Source: Mytilisepta virgata (taxonomy: Eukaryota > Mollusca > Bivalvia > Mytilida > Mytilidae). Taken from it: a DNA stretch of 64,000 bases. Below, in pieces: positions 21,513-34,405 of this stretch. Each line of letters opens with the position of its first letter. Position 1 is the first letter of the stretch. Location of the stretch: the NCBI GenBank assembly GCA_028015205.1, contig CM051519.1:84651539-84715538 (forward strand). Reading direction: 5' to 3'. The notes below the pieces were generated by a model that saw only the letters and a program-made list of their open reading frames with translations, was not told the origin of the DNA and ran no database searches. The position numbers were made by a program, and so were the translations under genes.

Positions 21513-23612
21513 GCTCACCTGACCCAAAGGGTCAAGTGAGCTTTTCTCATCACTTGGCGTCCGTCGTCCGGCGTCGTCGTTAACATTTCACATTTTGAAC
21601 TTCTTCTAGAGAACCACTGAATGGAATGAAACCAAACATGGCATGAATGTTCCTTATGAGGTGCTGACCAAGTGTTGTTACTTTGTAGCCGATCCATCAT
21701 CCAAGATGGCCGCCAGCGGGGAACTTAGTTTAACATAGGACCCTATGGGAAATGCATACAAATGACTTCTTTTAGAGAACCACTTAATGGAATGAACTAA
21801 ATCTGGCATGAATGTTCCTTATGAGGTGCTGACCAAGTGTTGTTACTTTGTAGCCGATCCATCATCCAAGATGGCTGCCAGCGGGGAACTTAGTTTAACA
21901 TAGGACCCTATGGGAAATGCATACAAATGACTTCTTTTAGAGAACCACTGAATGGAATGAAACCAAACATGGCATGAATGTTCCTTATAAGGTGCTGACC
22001 AAGTGTTGTTACTTTGTAGCCGATCCATCATCCAAGATGGCCGCCAGCGGGGAACTTAGTTTAACATAGGACCCTATGGGAAATGCATACAAATGACTTC
22101 TTTTAGAGAACCACTAAATGGAATGAAACCAAACATGGCATGAATGTTCCTTATGAGGTGCTGACCAAGTGTTGTTACTTTGTAGCCGATCCATCATCCA
22201 AGATGGCCGCCAGCGGGGAACTTAGTTTAACATAGGACCCTATGGGAAATGCATACAAATGACTTCTTTTAGAGAACCACTTAATGGAATGAAACTAAAT
22301 CTGGCATGAATGTTCCTTATGAGGTGCTAACCAAGTGTTGTTACTTTGTAGCCGATCCATCATCCAAGATGGCCGCCAGCGGGGAACTTAGTTTAACATA
22401 GGACCCTATGGGAAATGCATACAAATGACTTCTTTTAGTGACCCACTTAATGGAATGAAACCAAACATGGCATGAATATTCCTTATGAAGTGCTGACCAA
22501 GTGTTGTTACTTTGTAGCTGATCCATCATCCAAGATGGCCACCAGCGGGGAACTTGGTTTAACATAGGACCCTATGGGAAATGCATACAAATGACTTCTT
22601 TTAGAGAACCACTGAATGGAATGAAACTAAATCTGGCATGAATGTTCCTTATGAGGTGCTGACCAAGTGTTGTTACTTTGTAGCCGATCCATCTTCCAAG
22701 ATGGCTGCCAGCGGGGAACTTAGTTTAACATAGGTCCCTATGGGAAATGCATACAAATGACTTCTTTTAGAGAACCGTTGAATGGAATGAAACCAAACAT
22801 GGCATGAATGTTCCTTATGAGGTGCTGACCAAGTGTTGTTACTTTGTAGCCGATCCATAATCCAAGATGGCCACCAGCGGGGGACTTAGTTTAACATTGA
22901 ACCCTACGGGAAATGCATACAAATGACTTCTTTTAGTGACCCACTTAATGGAATGAAACCAAACATGGCATGAATATTCCTTATGAAGTGCTGACCAAGT
23001 GTTGTTACTTTGTAGCTGATCCATCATCCAAGATGGCCGCCAGCGGGGAACTTAGTTTAACATAGGACCCTATGGGAAATGCATACAAATGACTTCTTTT
23101 AGAGAACCACTTAATGGAATGAAACTAAATCTGGCATGAATGTTCCTTATGAGGTGCTGACCAAGCGTTGTTACTTTGTAGCCGATCCATCATCCAAGAT
23201 GGCTGCCAGCGGGGTACTAAGTTTAACATTGGACCCTATGGGAAATGCATACAAATGACTTCTTTTAGAGAACCACTGAATGGAATGTAACAAAACATAG
23301 CATGAATGTTCCTTATGAGGTGCTGACCAAGTGTTGTTACTTTGTTGCCGATCCATCATCCAAGATGTTTAGAAGTCTATCAGAAAATTGTAAAAAAAAT
23401 TCTGAATGGTCACAACTTGACCACATATTCAAAAATAATAATGATAAGATGTCTTCAGTAGCTATTTTAAGACTACACTAAGATGACCTGTTTTTAATTT
23501 TAAATACTGTGTCAAATTAAACCAATCTTGGTCTCAATCATTATATAATTTTACATAATTTCCAAATCACATTAGATACAGGTGAGCGACACAGGCTCTT
23601 GAGAGCCTCTAG
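21513..23612 (+). mobile_element. Family-A element, complete, with 166-bp satellite core
   Basis: It opens GCTCACCTGACCC with inverted partner GGGTCAAGTGAGC and then GGCGTCCGTCGTCCGGCG. After the satellite core, about 210 bp of unique sequence leads to CAGGTGAGC (23581-23589 region), a perfect hairpin GGCTCTTGAGAGCC and CTAG (23609-23612). Both ends are intact and the core is homogeneous, so this is probably the youngest family-A copy here. The 61-74-codon minus-strand ORFs in the array are repeats of one accidental frame. Confidence 0.85.
21608..23367 (+). repeat. 166-bp tandem array, 11 units (last partial)
   Basis: The anchor AGAGAACCACT or AGTGACCCACT occurs at 21608, 21774, 21939, 22105, 22271, 22437, 22603, 22769, 22935, 23101 and 23267: ten steps of 165-166 bp. 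Each unit carries AGCCGATCCATCATCCAAGA and AACTTAGTTTAACATAGGAC. Variant units (AGTGACCCACTTAATGG with GAATATTCC) at 22437 and 22935 are three units apart, hinting at a three-unit block duplication. Confidence 0.93.
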
Positions 23613-23914
23613 TTTTTCAGGCTAACTACTCGAGCGTTGGGTCATTGCAAGAAAAGAAATTTCATATTGGATACATTTAGTAGTTCTTTAAGCTCACATT
23701 GTACCGGTACTCCATGCAATCTGATCTTGCATTGTCTAAAACATTGTGTGATGGATAATATTCATGGCACTCATTATTATTTATTTATTTTATTATTGTT
23801 ATTGAATTGTGATAAGAATTTATTGAAATTAAAGTATTTGAAACAAGTATAACCAAACACATCTATTATTAATTTTTTTAATTATTATTATCCCTCTTTT
23901 ATAAACATGTGTCA

Positions 23915-24012
23915 ACATATGATTGATTGATTGATTTTTGCTTAACGTCCTTTGGCAAATATGTCATGCTTCTTCAGGATGAGAACCAGTTCAATTTATC
24001 AAACAATTCAAA
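23915..24012 (+). repeat. Fragment of a dispersed repeat with GATT run
   Basis: (GATT)4 followed by TTTGCTTAACGTCC and GGCAAATATGTCATGC. This pattern recurs in bivalve genomic DNA to my recollection. There is only one copy in this window. Confidence 0.4.
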
Positions 24013-26663
24013 TAGGGGTGGGATGGGACTTTTGATGAAAAAAGAACACAAGATGAAATTAAAGAAACTGTTTTTAAAAAATTTTTAGTTTGAATCCTTA
24101 CATCCAGCTAATTTACTGGTACTAAGAATATCAATGTTTTGGTATTTGATGATAATTTCCTATGTTAAAAGGTCATTTCCATATTTATCTGTATCAAATT
24201 GATCTTGCTTTTTTCATTACAGGAAAATTAATGGAAAAACACTGAAAAAAGATGTGTTTTTGTAATAAAAATGAAGTAAATTAAGAAGACGACTAAACAG
24301 AGAAGGATATACAGTACTTAGGTTAATGTTGTTACATACCATAAAAATAATGGAATATATGGTCACAAAGAGGCCATAACATCAGATAAATTGTTAAATA
24401 CCAGAAAATTTTATTCTGGTGACCTTTCTTCATATATACAAGTTGTGTTTAACAGCTATTGATCATTCTATAGGGTTTAACATAAATACACATGATGGAT
24501 GTAGATACTAGTTGGAAATATTGTATGGGATATATTTGCAATAATATTTCACAATAATGTTTCCCAGGTGTATAATTTACTCTTATCTAAGCTGTAAACT
24601 TAAAAAAACAAATATGAAACACCCGACTAGTATCTTTTTAAGGCCATTTGCTGTTTTTGGGCATATATGCTAACATCTTAAATAATATATGAATTCAGTT
24701 TTTGTATGAAAATTATTGTATTTTAAGATTTTTTTCAAAACCTATAAATTTAAGTTGATAAATGAAGCTTTTAGTCATTCATAAAATGCATAATGGTTTA
24801 GAAATTAGAAAAATGATGAAAATAAAAGGCTTTGGTTTTGTGGATATTTTATAATGGTGGCTAAGGCAGGAAAACTGGAAATCTGATAAAAGTAATGGTG
24901 TGTTCACACATAATGTGTTTCGTAAAACTTATTGCATTCACACGACGCTTTTATAAAAATGTCATCTTGTGACATATATTTCTCATTTTAATTGACAGAT
25001 AATTAAAACAATTAAAATTTGAACAATACAGCTTTAAATAAATTTGAAAAATATACGAGTAAATAATTCAATATATATTTCTGTCACAAAGCTCAAAGAA
25101 TTACAATTGATATTTTTCTTTTTATTCCGTCTTTATTCAACATCGTTTGTTCCTTAAGATTATTTTATAAAAAAATGTTTATATAAGATAAGCAAGTATT
25201 ATAGATTCAGGAAGATTTGGCTTCCTTATTACATCGTGAGATTAAAACTGAACAAATCATGGTCGATATATATGTTGATTATAGAAGAAGAAGAAATACA
25301 TTTGTAGAATATTTTATTTGCAATCATGTACCCACCGAAGGCATGAATATCATAACAGAAGATCATTAAACATTGTTATAACATAGAAAACCATTACAAA
25401 GAAAAAAATAATATTGCACTACTTAACTGATATATGGAAATGCAAGTTCTGAGCAAGTGTGGTTGATAATACTGTTATAAATACATATTTATTTTGACTA
25501 TAGTTTTGATAATGGGAAGAGACAAAATATAAAATTGGTGAATAAACAATGAGATTTGTAAAGAAAAAGTATAACATGTCCTGCCCATGTTAAAAGCAAG
25601 TGTGTAGGTAGCTTATGAGATTTGTAAGAATCATTATTTATGCAAAAATTTCATTCTTTTGTATTTTTACCACTCAACATCTACTCTATATAAAGTCAGA
25701 AAAATTTAAGGGAGATGTTTAAAGATAACTAAACAGCCAAATTGTTCTGGCAAATTAAATAGTTGACCTATAATATATTGAACTTATTATCCCAAATACC
25801 AAGAGATTGTGAGATATTAGAAAAAGACTGAAATCCAGTACCATGAAAAATCTTAAGAACAGAGGCATGGCAAACACGTTTAACCAAAATTAAAGAAATG
25901 ATAATTTTAAAAACAACCATGTAGACCCTCTATACTTGCTCAAAATTGTTAATTTCTCCATCTAAGTAAAAGTAATGTCAAATGTGCAATGACAACATAA
26001 TTTATATGCATTGGCTTAATTGATAGGAATTGAAATGGTCAGTATATGATACACAATAAACTATGTACCTGTAATCTAAAAATATGCAGCGTTAGTGGGG
26101 GTAGTTTGTTATAAAATATACTTCATGTAAATAAATTACATGCATGAAAACTGCATATTGCATAAATCAAACAACAACAGGTAGCGGTTGTTCTGAAACG
26201 AATTAGTCTAAATATGCATTCACAGTACTAAATTATGCGTTTCAAATACGTTTTAGCTAAAACACAATATTGAAATCTTGTACCTGATGCGTTTTAGCTG
26301 AAACATTTTGATATGGACTAACATGTGAATGTAGAATGCGTTTTGAGACATTTCGAAAACAATTTGCATTACTCAATACATGAACATCTAAACACACACA
26401 TAAGGTTGGAGTTAAAAACACTTTACCAAGAATTGGATTCTAATCGGGGTGACAACACAGTTATGACCTACCTAGACCAATCAGTAACTCCACTTTATAG
26501 AAAATTATAGCTGTACATTTAGATAATTTGAATTGTAATTTTTGCTTTACAAGTACATGAAATATTACTGTATTTTAATTCTTTTTGATGTAATATTTAC
26601 AGTGTCAGACATACTATGATTGCACATTAACTGCAATTCTATTTTTAGTTGAAGTTAGACTAT
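24013..26663. other. Non-coding AT-rich stretch
   Basis: I see no exon with both splice sites. The segment near 26170-26340 has slightly more CpG and repeats the phrase GCGTTTTAGCT; a 61-codon ORF at 26325 is unsupported. Confidence 0.5.
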
Positions 26664-26940
26664 TTAAGGTATCCGGACCATAAATGACCACGTGATTATT
26701 CGAAAGTTCCCGGATGTTCCATACAACACAATTGAAATGACCTCGGTAATTATCGGCAAACTTCGGAAATGTCAATATAACTAACTTATTTTTACAGACT
26801 GCATATAAGCAACAGAGTGTGTTTCAACTTGAGAAAAATATATATACAAAATTCCAGCTTTAAATTTTTTGGTTCAGCCATTCACGGTCAAAAATAGATA
26901 CACTTTTCGTTCATGATCTATTATGGTCCGGATACCTTAA
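26664..26940. mobile_element. 277-bp TIR MITE with TTAA or TA flanks
   Basis: The 20-bp terminal inverted repeats TTAAGGTATCCGGACCATAA (26664-26683) and TTATGGTCCGGATACCTTAA (26921-26940) match perfectly. TTAA at both ends fits a piggyBac-like TTAA target duplication. TA duplication with TIRs starting AGGT cannot be excluded. The interior is non-coding. Confidence 0.85.
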
Positions 26941-27254
26941 GAGATGCAAAAGATAACATGTCTACTGGACAACCATGACCCATCATGCAAGGTGAGAGGC
27001 AAACCTAAAGTACACAGAGAACAACACTATAGTTATGATAACCTGACTTGGTAAGGAAAACCTTCATGTATATTTTTATTTAATTACCTCCACAATGTGA
27101 ATTGGAATAATACAAATGATACAGCTACTATGAATGTTAGAAGTTTTTGACAGGAATAACCAAAATCCTTTATTATATCAGGGCAATACAGCTCAAATAC
27201 ATGGTTGTTAACTGACAAATTATTTGATAAAATAGATGTTTCTTTTTTAACCCT

Positions 27255-27400
27255 GTATAGTCAACTGTATATTTCTGTATTGGCCCTGTTATGGATTACT
27301 TTGCAATTTATGGTAGTCCTCTGTCCTATGGACCTTGTGTCCAACACAGACGACCTTGAAATCTATGCAGGGCCAATACAGAAACATCCAGTTAAACACT
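27255..27400. repeat. Imperfect inverted repeat, foldback-like
   Basis: TTTCTGTATTGGCCCTG on the left (27273-27289 area) pairs with CAGGGCCAATACAGAAA on the right (27368-27384), and pairing continues outward with mismatches. A 91-codon ORF (27205-27480) runs across the structure and is not supported as a gene. Confidence 0.65.
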
Positions 27401-29848
27401 ATTGTATGAGTGTTCAGACCTCCCTTTGTTTTTATCAAATTACCACAGATATATACAATTTTAGGGCCACACCAAAGTGATTTTTAGTTCTTTGGATTTC
27501 ATCCACTCCAATTTTCAGACTTTGTAAATTTAAGAAAAAATGTTTTGCTGCTTCATTTGCAAAAATTCTGAAAAGTTGTCCAAAATTCTTCATTTTTCAA
27601 GAAATTAGAAATAAAAAGTATTCGCCCACTTCTAAAATTTGGTAAAAATAGGGATATTTTCCATTTTTTGCAATATTTTAGTTAAAAAGATTGTGCCACA
27701 TGTAAATTGGATCTTCGCCTGAAAAAAAAGTCCTCAAGAAAAAAAATTGAAATTAAAATTTCTCTTGCTATCACACCTGTTTTTGCCATAAAAAAATCAG
27801 TTTGGTATGACTTAATATAAAATTAGGGATATGACAGGTAATATTTGACACAAAATCCATACATATACATGACAAAAGTTCTAGCTGGTAAAGGATCAAC
27901 ACTTATATTTTGCTGTTCCTCATATGGTGACCCTGCCTTTATATGTCAGATTTTATGCAAACTCTTTCATATAAATACTAAGTATGTGATAAATATATAT
28001 TTAAACAAGAAATGAAGAATATCTCATTTAATCAAAATTGTCAAAAGAGGAGGTAACTCACAAAAAGTAAATTTCTGCTAGCCACATAGAATTCAGTATC
28101 ATTTTTTGCAGCAGCATTTCTTAAAATAAATCACCATAGGATCTTAGAAAGACTAAATTTGTTTTTAGAAATCATACCACTTAAAAGTTTTGAAATTAAT
28201 GCAAAAACTTGACATGATGTGCATCGCAATAATTAAAACTGTCAATAAAGTTTTTGTTCATAATATTTTTTATGATCATGTACTGGAATTACATTGATTA
28301 ATATCACATTATGATACATTTTCAAAGATTTGCATTAATAAATTCATGCATTAATTTACAGTGTTTTAAAACAGATATAATGGCATTTAATAATTGGAAT
28401 CTCGAAATGGCATAGAAATTCATTTGATATCATGACCATAAGTAAACAGTACGGATAATCAGAACCCCATCAGAATTTGATTTAATATAAAAACTATTTA
28501 ATGTAATATAGATTGTATCATACTATGATGAAAAAAAAATTATTTTGTATTTAATGGAAAACTTTTCTATTGATTATCTCAATTATTAAAAGTTCAATAA
28601 TTAATGCACTGTTAGAGGTTTCACTGAGTTCAGGTAGTTATATTGTCCAGACTGTGTGAGGGAAAAATGGACAGGTGTGATATCTAATTTGATTCCATAA
28701 ATGGCATGTGTTCATAACAAAACTACTGTTATCCATGTAATTGGCTAAAAAATGGGATGAATCAAATCAATTATTCATCAAACAAATGTTGGTAAGGTTA
28801 TAGATAATCGGCACCATGTATTAGTGCTAGTAGGAGCGAATCAATACGACTATCCATGTGTGTTGTGTTACGTTACTAATAAGAATTGAAAATTTAATCA
28901 ATTACTGTTAATTGTTGATGGTTGTAATACTAGTTACCGTCCTGTCAGTTCTTTAAATTTCCCTGTTGGAAATATAAACGATATTTTCCGTTTATCCATA
29001 CAGACAATGCTTGGAACCGTTATCATTGATAGAGACAAACACTTAAATTTCAATCGTGATGCTTGATAGAAGTTGTTAAGTTAAATCAAGAATTCATGGC
29101 TTTGAAGGAATACATTTCAATATTTTACATGAAGTGACACTTTGAAATGTAGATGATTAATGAGTGATTTTGCAGGCGTATCACAAGGATTGAATTCTGT
29201 TTATTGCAGTTATGCTGTTTTGACATTTTATGAATAGGATCAATAATCATAAGTCATCGGAATTAGTTGTTTATACTTTTCACATTACTGAAGCTTGTAA
29301 ACTGGCAATTTAACCATTTTCAGTTTACTTGTAAATCAAGTACGTTCAAAGTCTTAGAGTCTTTGATCGATTCTTGTGAGAAAATTAAGCTTTGATTTGC
29401 TTTAAACTTCTGATTGGAATTTACCTTTTTGTTACGTTTCGTAATTATAAAAATGAACTTGTTTTACAAGACAAATAATATAATGTATTCTGTTTGGTAA
29501 ACTGTTTGTCATGGGAATACTCTTAGGAAAATTTGTGATTACTCCTTTGGCAATTGTGAGATAAGATTGAAACGGAAACTCCTCGATTTGTCTCTTGGAT
29601 CTCATCACTTTTAAGTTAATACTCTTGAAGATTTACACTGTTAAAAATGATTTATAATGGAAAACATGTGATGCTTTGAGAAATTCAATCTTAACAGTAG
29701 AGTAGGAATTTTATCAGTGTCTTTTACAGCTTTTCATGATTCACAGATTAATTCAGATTAAATCTATTAACAACTGGAAAATGAAACATTTCTGAATATA
29801 GATTTATTTGAATAGAGTTGTTTGGAATTTGCAGACTGAATTTCTAAA
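27401..29848. other. Upstream region of the secreted-protein candidate
   Basis: AT-rich, without repeats that I could identify. The last few hundred bases could contain a 5' UTR or promoter. I see no clear TATA or initiator that I would defend, so none is called. Confidence 0.4.
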
Positions 29849-29988
29849 ATGAAAGGCTTGTCTATCGTATGTTCATTTTTAGTTTTCTTTGTGGATAATA
29901 TTTATACTCAGCATGGCTACAATGAGCCTTGGAACAATTCAGGTGTTAATGTACAAGGATACAGAGAGGTGAAGATAATACCACAACA
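29849..29988 (+). CDS. Candidate first coding exon: signal peptide of a secreted protein
   Basis: ATG at 29849 (context CTAAAATGA) opens 46 codons plus two bases (CA) to a GTAAGC donor at 29989. Residues 1-21 form a plausible signal peptide: a basic start (MKGL), then a hydrophobic stretch through VCSFLVFFV and a cleavage region near YTQ. The mature part is polar (starts HGYNEPWNNSG, ends VKIIPQ) with one N-glycosylation sequon (NNS, residues 29-31). The leftover phase fits the exon at 40155-40223 exactly. I recognise no family. If the model with 44401-44437 is right, the protein is about 81 residues with two mature cysteines. The signal peptide and donor are seen; the gene model is inferred. 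Confidence 0.5.
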
Positions 29989-30276
29989 GTAAGCTTTCAT
30001 TTTTTCAGTAAATTTCAAGTATATTTTAAGTTTTGTTTGCTTGTTTTTTTCCCAGGATTTTATTATGTATTTTTATTTCTGAAGTTTTGACATTTGTACC
30101 TTCCATCTGGAGGAAACAAGGACTTCTGGTTACAGTTACCGCTTGCTTTATTTCAGATTAGAAATTTACATAAGATTATTGTCAAAGAATTTTAATACAC
30201 CCATAACTAGGATAAATTGTTTTACAATTTATTCCCATACTAATACGTCTTGAAGATTTTCTTTTATCTTTTTTTA

Positions 30277-30550
30277 GCAAACCTGGCCCAAAGGACTATG
30301 TGAGCTTTTGCCATCAATTGGAGTGCGTTGACCTTCGTCATCGTAAACTTTACTTTAAAGATCTTCTTGTTTGAAACCAGTAGGCTAATTGGAACAAAAC
30401 TTTGCAGCAATGGTCCTTAGTTGGTCCTCTTTCAGAAACATATCCAATTACCCGGCTTGACATCCAGTATGGCTGCCAGAGCCGAACATAGTTTTACATA
30501 GGACCCTATCGAAAATTTACTTAAACATTCTCTTGTCTAGAACCACTTAT
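30277..30550 (+). mobile_element. Family-A 5' fragment
   Basis: The decayed 5' palindrome (GCAAACCTGGCCCAAAGG, then TGTGAGC) is followed by TTGCCATCAATTGG. Core sequence follows with TCTTCTTGTTTGAAACCAG, ATGGCTGCCAGAGCCGAACA and ACATAGGACCCTATCG. The 3' end is missing. It lies in the candidate gene's first intron. Confidence 0.7.
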
Positions 30551-32536
30551 TCATGCAAATACTAAGTATATTATGAAAAGCATATTTCAAGACTTATTCT
30601 CATATCACTGTAGGGGCTGTCTTTTTGACTTTAAGATGAAGAACAGCAATAAAAGTGTTCTCCAGCTTATTCAATTGTCATGTACATTTTGAAATTTTTT
30701 TTGATTTCTTCTGTCAGATGAAAAAAAGATTTTTTTTTTTATTTAGATTATATTTTCATCAATCATTTGTAAAAAAAAATTATGTAGTCCAGTTTAAATG
30801 ATGAATCAAGAGTAAACTGAAAATAAATTTTATCAAGCTTCATCATTTAAGTACATTCAGGAATCTTCATTCAAATTTGCTAAAAGGATTGGGAAAACTA
30901 GAATTAATGAGAAAATACTAAATATAGAAAATGTTATTTCATACCTCTTTTTGTTTTTTTTAAATGTATTCCTAATAAATTATAGACTGCAGGAATGTGA
31001 TGCTTTTTTTTGGTGACACTGTAGATATTTATTTAAAGCTGTTAAAGCCAAACTTTTGAAAGTGCTTACTAACAATCTTTCTGTGTATCAGTTCGATGTA
31101 GTTTGAAAAAATGTGTCAGTTCAGTAATATCATTCTGTTGTTGACTTAGAAACTTTATTAGGGGACCAAAGTAACACATATATAGAGATATTGATTGCTA
31201 TTAAATTCAATTATAACGTATTTGTAAATTTAAAACAGATAAAATTGGTGCCATTCTGTGGTTCGATTCCCATTTAATTATAACTGAAATCAATCAGTTA
31301 TGCTACTGAAAGTGTGCATCAATGTTTACCGTTTTTTGCTCAATTGATATTGATTTAAGATAAAATAACATTTCAGTTAGGAAAGCCACTTGCTTTCCAA
31401 AGAATAATTTAGTATATACTTTTTATCAAGACCTAAAAACTATAGGTACTGTGAATTCAGTAATTTTTGTTTACACCAGTTTTTATGCATTGACAGAAAA
31501 TGACATACTCATCCTTAATTCATTATTACAAATAAAAAGAGAAATAAATCAAGGCATGGCTAGCACTTAAGTTACAAGGGTTTAATAGCCTATTTTTGAC
31601 ATCAACACAATACTTCATTCAATAAATGCGTATGGATTCTACTTAATGCATTTGTTAGATAGGGAGTGTACCTTGATTATTTTCATGATGTAGTGCGATA
31701 AGATTTTCTATATGTAGTTGAGTTCCTACATTTTGTATCCAAAGAAATATTAAAATATTGGAGCACCACCAAAATATAAGTTTTCGATTATATTGTATAT
31801 ATATTATCGTCCCAATATTACTTAACTGTCTTTAAGCACACTTCTAACAGAATACTTAATTCTGAGATTTTTTATTCTACAAAAATAAAATATTTTAGTT
31901 ATTCAAATAAGTAGTTATATTACTTGATGTTACTCAGATCTTGACAAATTATTTTTTTAGACAAATATGAGGAAAATGTTGCACTCCTTAGCAGATATGA
32001 CAGACAAACTGTTAATATCAAATGTCAAATAATGTCATAAAAAAAACATCTTGGGATTTGTATAAAACTCAGAAATTATGACATCTTATAAATGCTTGCC
32101 TTGCAGATATAGACAGATATGTCATGAGACAGTATAATTAAAATCATTAATCTACAGTAAATAGGGTGAATGAAATAAAATGGTCTGACTGTATAAGGCT
32201 AACGACAGATTTGATCAGTATGAATGCTATGGTAGTATGCTTGATAAAACATTTACTATCAGTTCAGGGAAAATAAACTTAAATATATGGCTAACTGTGT
32301 GTGTTTTTTTTTTAAATCATTTCATAGCTAAATACAATTTGATATATCTATGATTATTATTGAATATGCAAGAGCTAGCCGTTTACATCAATATAGAACT
32401 TGGAAAATTCTTAAATGCCATTGATTTATAGAGGTTTCAGATGTAAAACCCTGTTGATCCTTGTAATGGACTTTACAGAATGGAGATTTAAACGCACTAC
32501 AAACTGAAATTAATTGTAAAGTATATTTATCCTAGC
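30551..32536. other. Intronic AT-rich sequence
   Basis: No repeat or exon-like block is supported here. Confidence 0.45.
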
Positions 32537-32729
32537 TTATCCTTCATTACAAGATCTTATGTCTGAGTTGAAATTGACTTTTTGTCCAAAGTTTATAGTA
32601 CCATCCTTTTTAACTTCATTAGTGGAGAACTCCAATAGAGTAGGTCCTTTGTTTTTGAGATAGTGATGGCAAATTGCTGTGTGAATGTCGTGGTCATTTG
32701 CTGGATAAAGATATGTCCAGCTATTATAC
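32537..32729 (-). CDS. Candidate terminal exon, minus strand, unidentified
   Basis: On the minus strand an acceptor (TTTTAACCTAAG, AG at 32731-32730) leads into one base and 63 codons (start YNSWTYLYPAND, then CHHYLKNKGPTLLEF) and a stop at 32537-32539. The composition is balanced and protein-like compared with neighbouring ORFs. The first base completes the codon left by the block ending at 34309, giving one open product of about 95 codons across the two. I cannot name a family. It could be a nested gene, a processed remnant or a repeat-borne coding fragment. Confidence 0.35.
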
Positions 32730-34308
32730 CTTAGGTTAAAATTATACACTGTGGTTGAATTTCCTGTCAGAAATTACATGGAAATGACACTCAAATCTAT
32801 GGCTTGCAGACTTATATACTATTAGAAAAGATTACTCATTGTAGGGGAATAGCTTAAAGTGTTCATTTTCGATGATTGATGGTGTAACTTCATTGTGTTC
32901 TAGTCATTTCACAGATTCTTAAAAATATAGGAAGCGAAATAATAGAGTTAACCTGGTTTAACCCCACAACTATTCAGTGTCTGTACCAAGTCAGACTATC
33001 CTGACTCTCTATTGTGTTCATGTTTGTGGTTTGTACTCCTTTATGTTATTTTTTTCTATGGCATTTGGTCAGTTGGGTTGCTTTGATAAATTGGTATGTT
33101 ATTGTTGACCTTTCCTGTTATCCATTTTGTTGTTTATTAAGATGAATAAATTTAATAATGTACAAATGCATTTTATATCTTCCGGCAAAATCTTCATTGG
33201 ACTTAAATTTTATATAAATGGAAATTCGTATACCATATTGGGTCTTAGACTTAATTTCCAAAAATTTTAAAGGTATATTTTCATATATTTTGGAAGTATT
33301 ACTTTGGGAAGTTAAAATATATTCCATAAGAGGAAAATGGTATGTGCCCAAGATTATTTGCTTATTATGTTGTATATATATACATACGTATAGGTTAAAT
33401 TGACATGGTTATGTTCTTTTAATGCTTTTAGACTTTACAATCTGCTATCATCTCTCCAGAGATTTCATTGTATTTCATGTTTCTTCATGATTATAAACTG
33501 TAATTTGTCAAGCAGAAGGTTGTACAAATATGATTATTCTGTTTAAATAAATTCTCTTATCAACGTGCATTGACTATGAGCAACAGTTGTCAATTTTTTC
33601 AACGAAATTGTTTGAAGTTACTTTGTGTTTCATATTATGAATTCCCAAGATGTTTCTGAACTGGAATAGTGGTGCTCTTTTCTCCTTTTGAAAACTAGGA
33701 TCGATAGAAATTAACAATTCTGTTAATGTTTGATGTTTATAAATATTTGATAAATGGCCTTATATGAACTGGTTTTGACATGTCTATTGTTATTATTATA
33801 TGTAGTAAATATATCTTGTATGGTTACAAGTCTTATTATTGTGGCTATCAGTAGACGTGACAGTTCTGCATTGATTCACAATTGAGTAGAAAATTATCTA
33901 ACATTATCTTATGACATATCGGATTTTATGAATCAATTAGTACTTTTTTTAATATTATGAAAACTAATCATTTCTCTGTAGAAACACCCCAGTAGATTTA
34001 GCTGTCTAAAGATACTAATGATTTTTTTCTGATGAAAGGTCTCCACATAGCATCATAGACATATAAAACATGTTTATATGTCTCTGATAGCATTATAAGA
34101 GAGAAGGTCTACAAAATACATAGCATGTGGCAATAGATTTACCATATTGAAGGCCATCTCAGTATAAAAAATTCATCCTAATAAATAATTCAGCATCAAG
34201 TAAACAAACAATTCTAATAACTTTGTTATCAGTTTCTAAATATCCAAAATTGATTTTTTGCATAAGTGACCCCATTGTCTTTTTAATTCTTCATTGAAAT
34301 CAACATAC
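32730..34308. other. Stretch between the two minus-strand blocks
   Basis: Contains a 77-codon minus-strand ORF (33118-33351) without usable splice sites, which I do not call. Otherwise AT-rich. Confidence 0.4.
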
Positions 34309-34405
34309 CTTGAAGGCATAGCATTACTGACAACTATTGATTTGAACCAATCAGAGAGAAGATCTAAGAATTTGTGTCTTCCGAGCAGATTAATGAGAAC
34401 TATTA
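34309..34405 (-). CDS. Candidate internal exon, minus strand, unidentified
   Basis: Read on the minus strand, AG at 34407-34406 (after TTTTAATAATTT) starts two bases, then 31 codons (IVLINLLGRHKF, LLSDWFKSIVV, SNAMPS), then AG and a consensus GTATGT donor at 34308. Exit phase 2 fits the entry phase of 32729-32537. No upstream exon in correct phase was found; the nearest donor candidate at about 34452 reads into a stop. Confidence rests on splice signals plus phase agreement, not on homology. Confidence 0.35.

Noticed and set aside
27205..27480. 91-codon plus-strand ORF
   Set aside because: It crosses an inverted repeat, has no splice sites or plausible protein features, and its start is AT-rich noise.
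33118..33351. 77-codon minus-strand ORF between the two antisense exon candidates
   Set aside because: The peptide looks partly plausible, but no acceptor and donor in phase with the neighbouring blocks could be placed.
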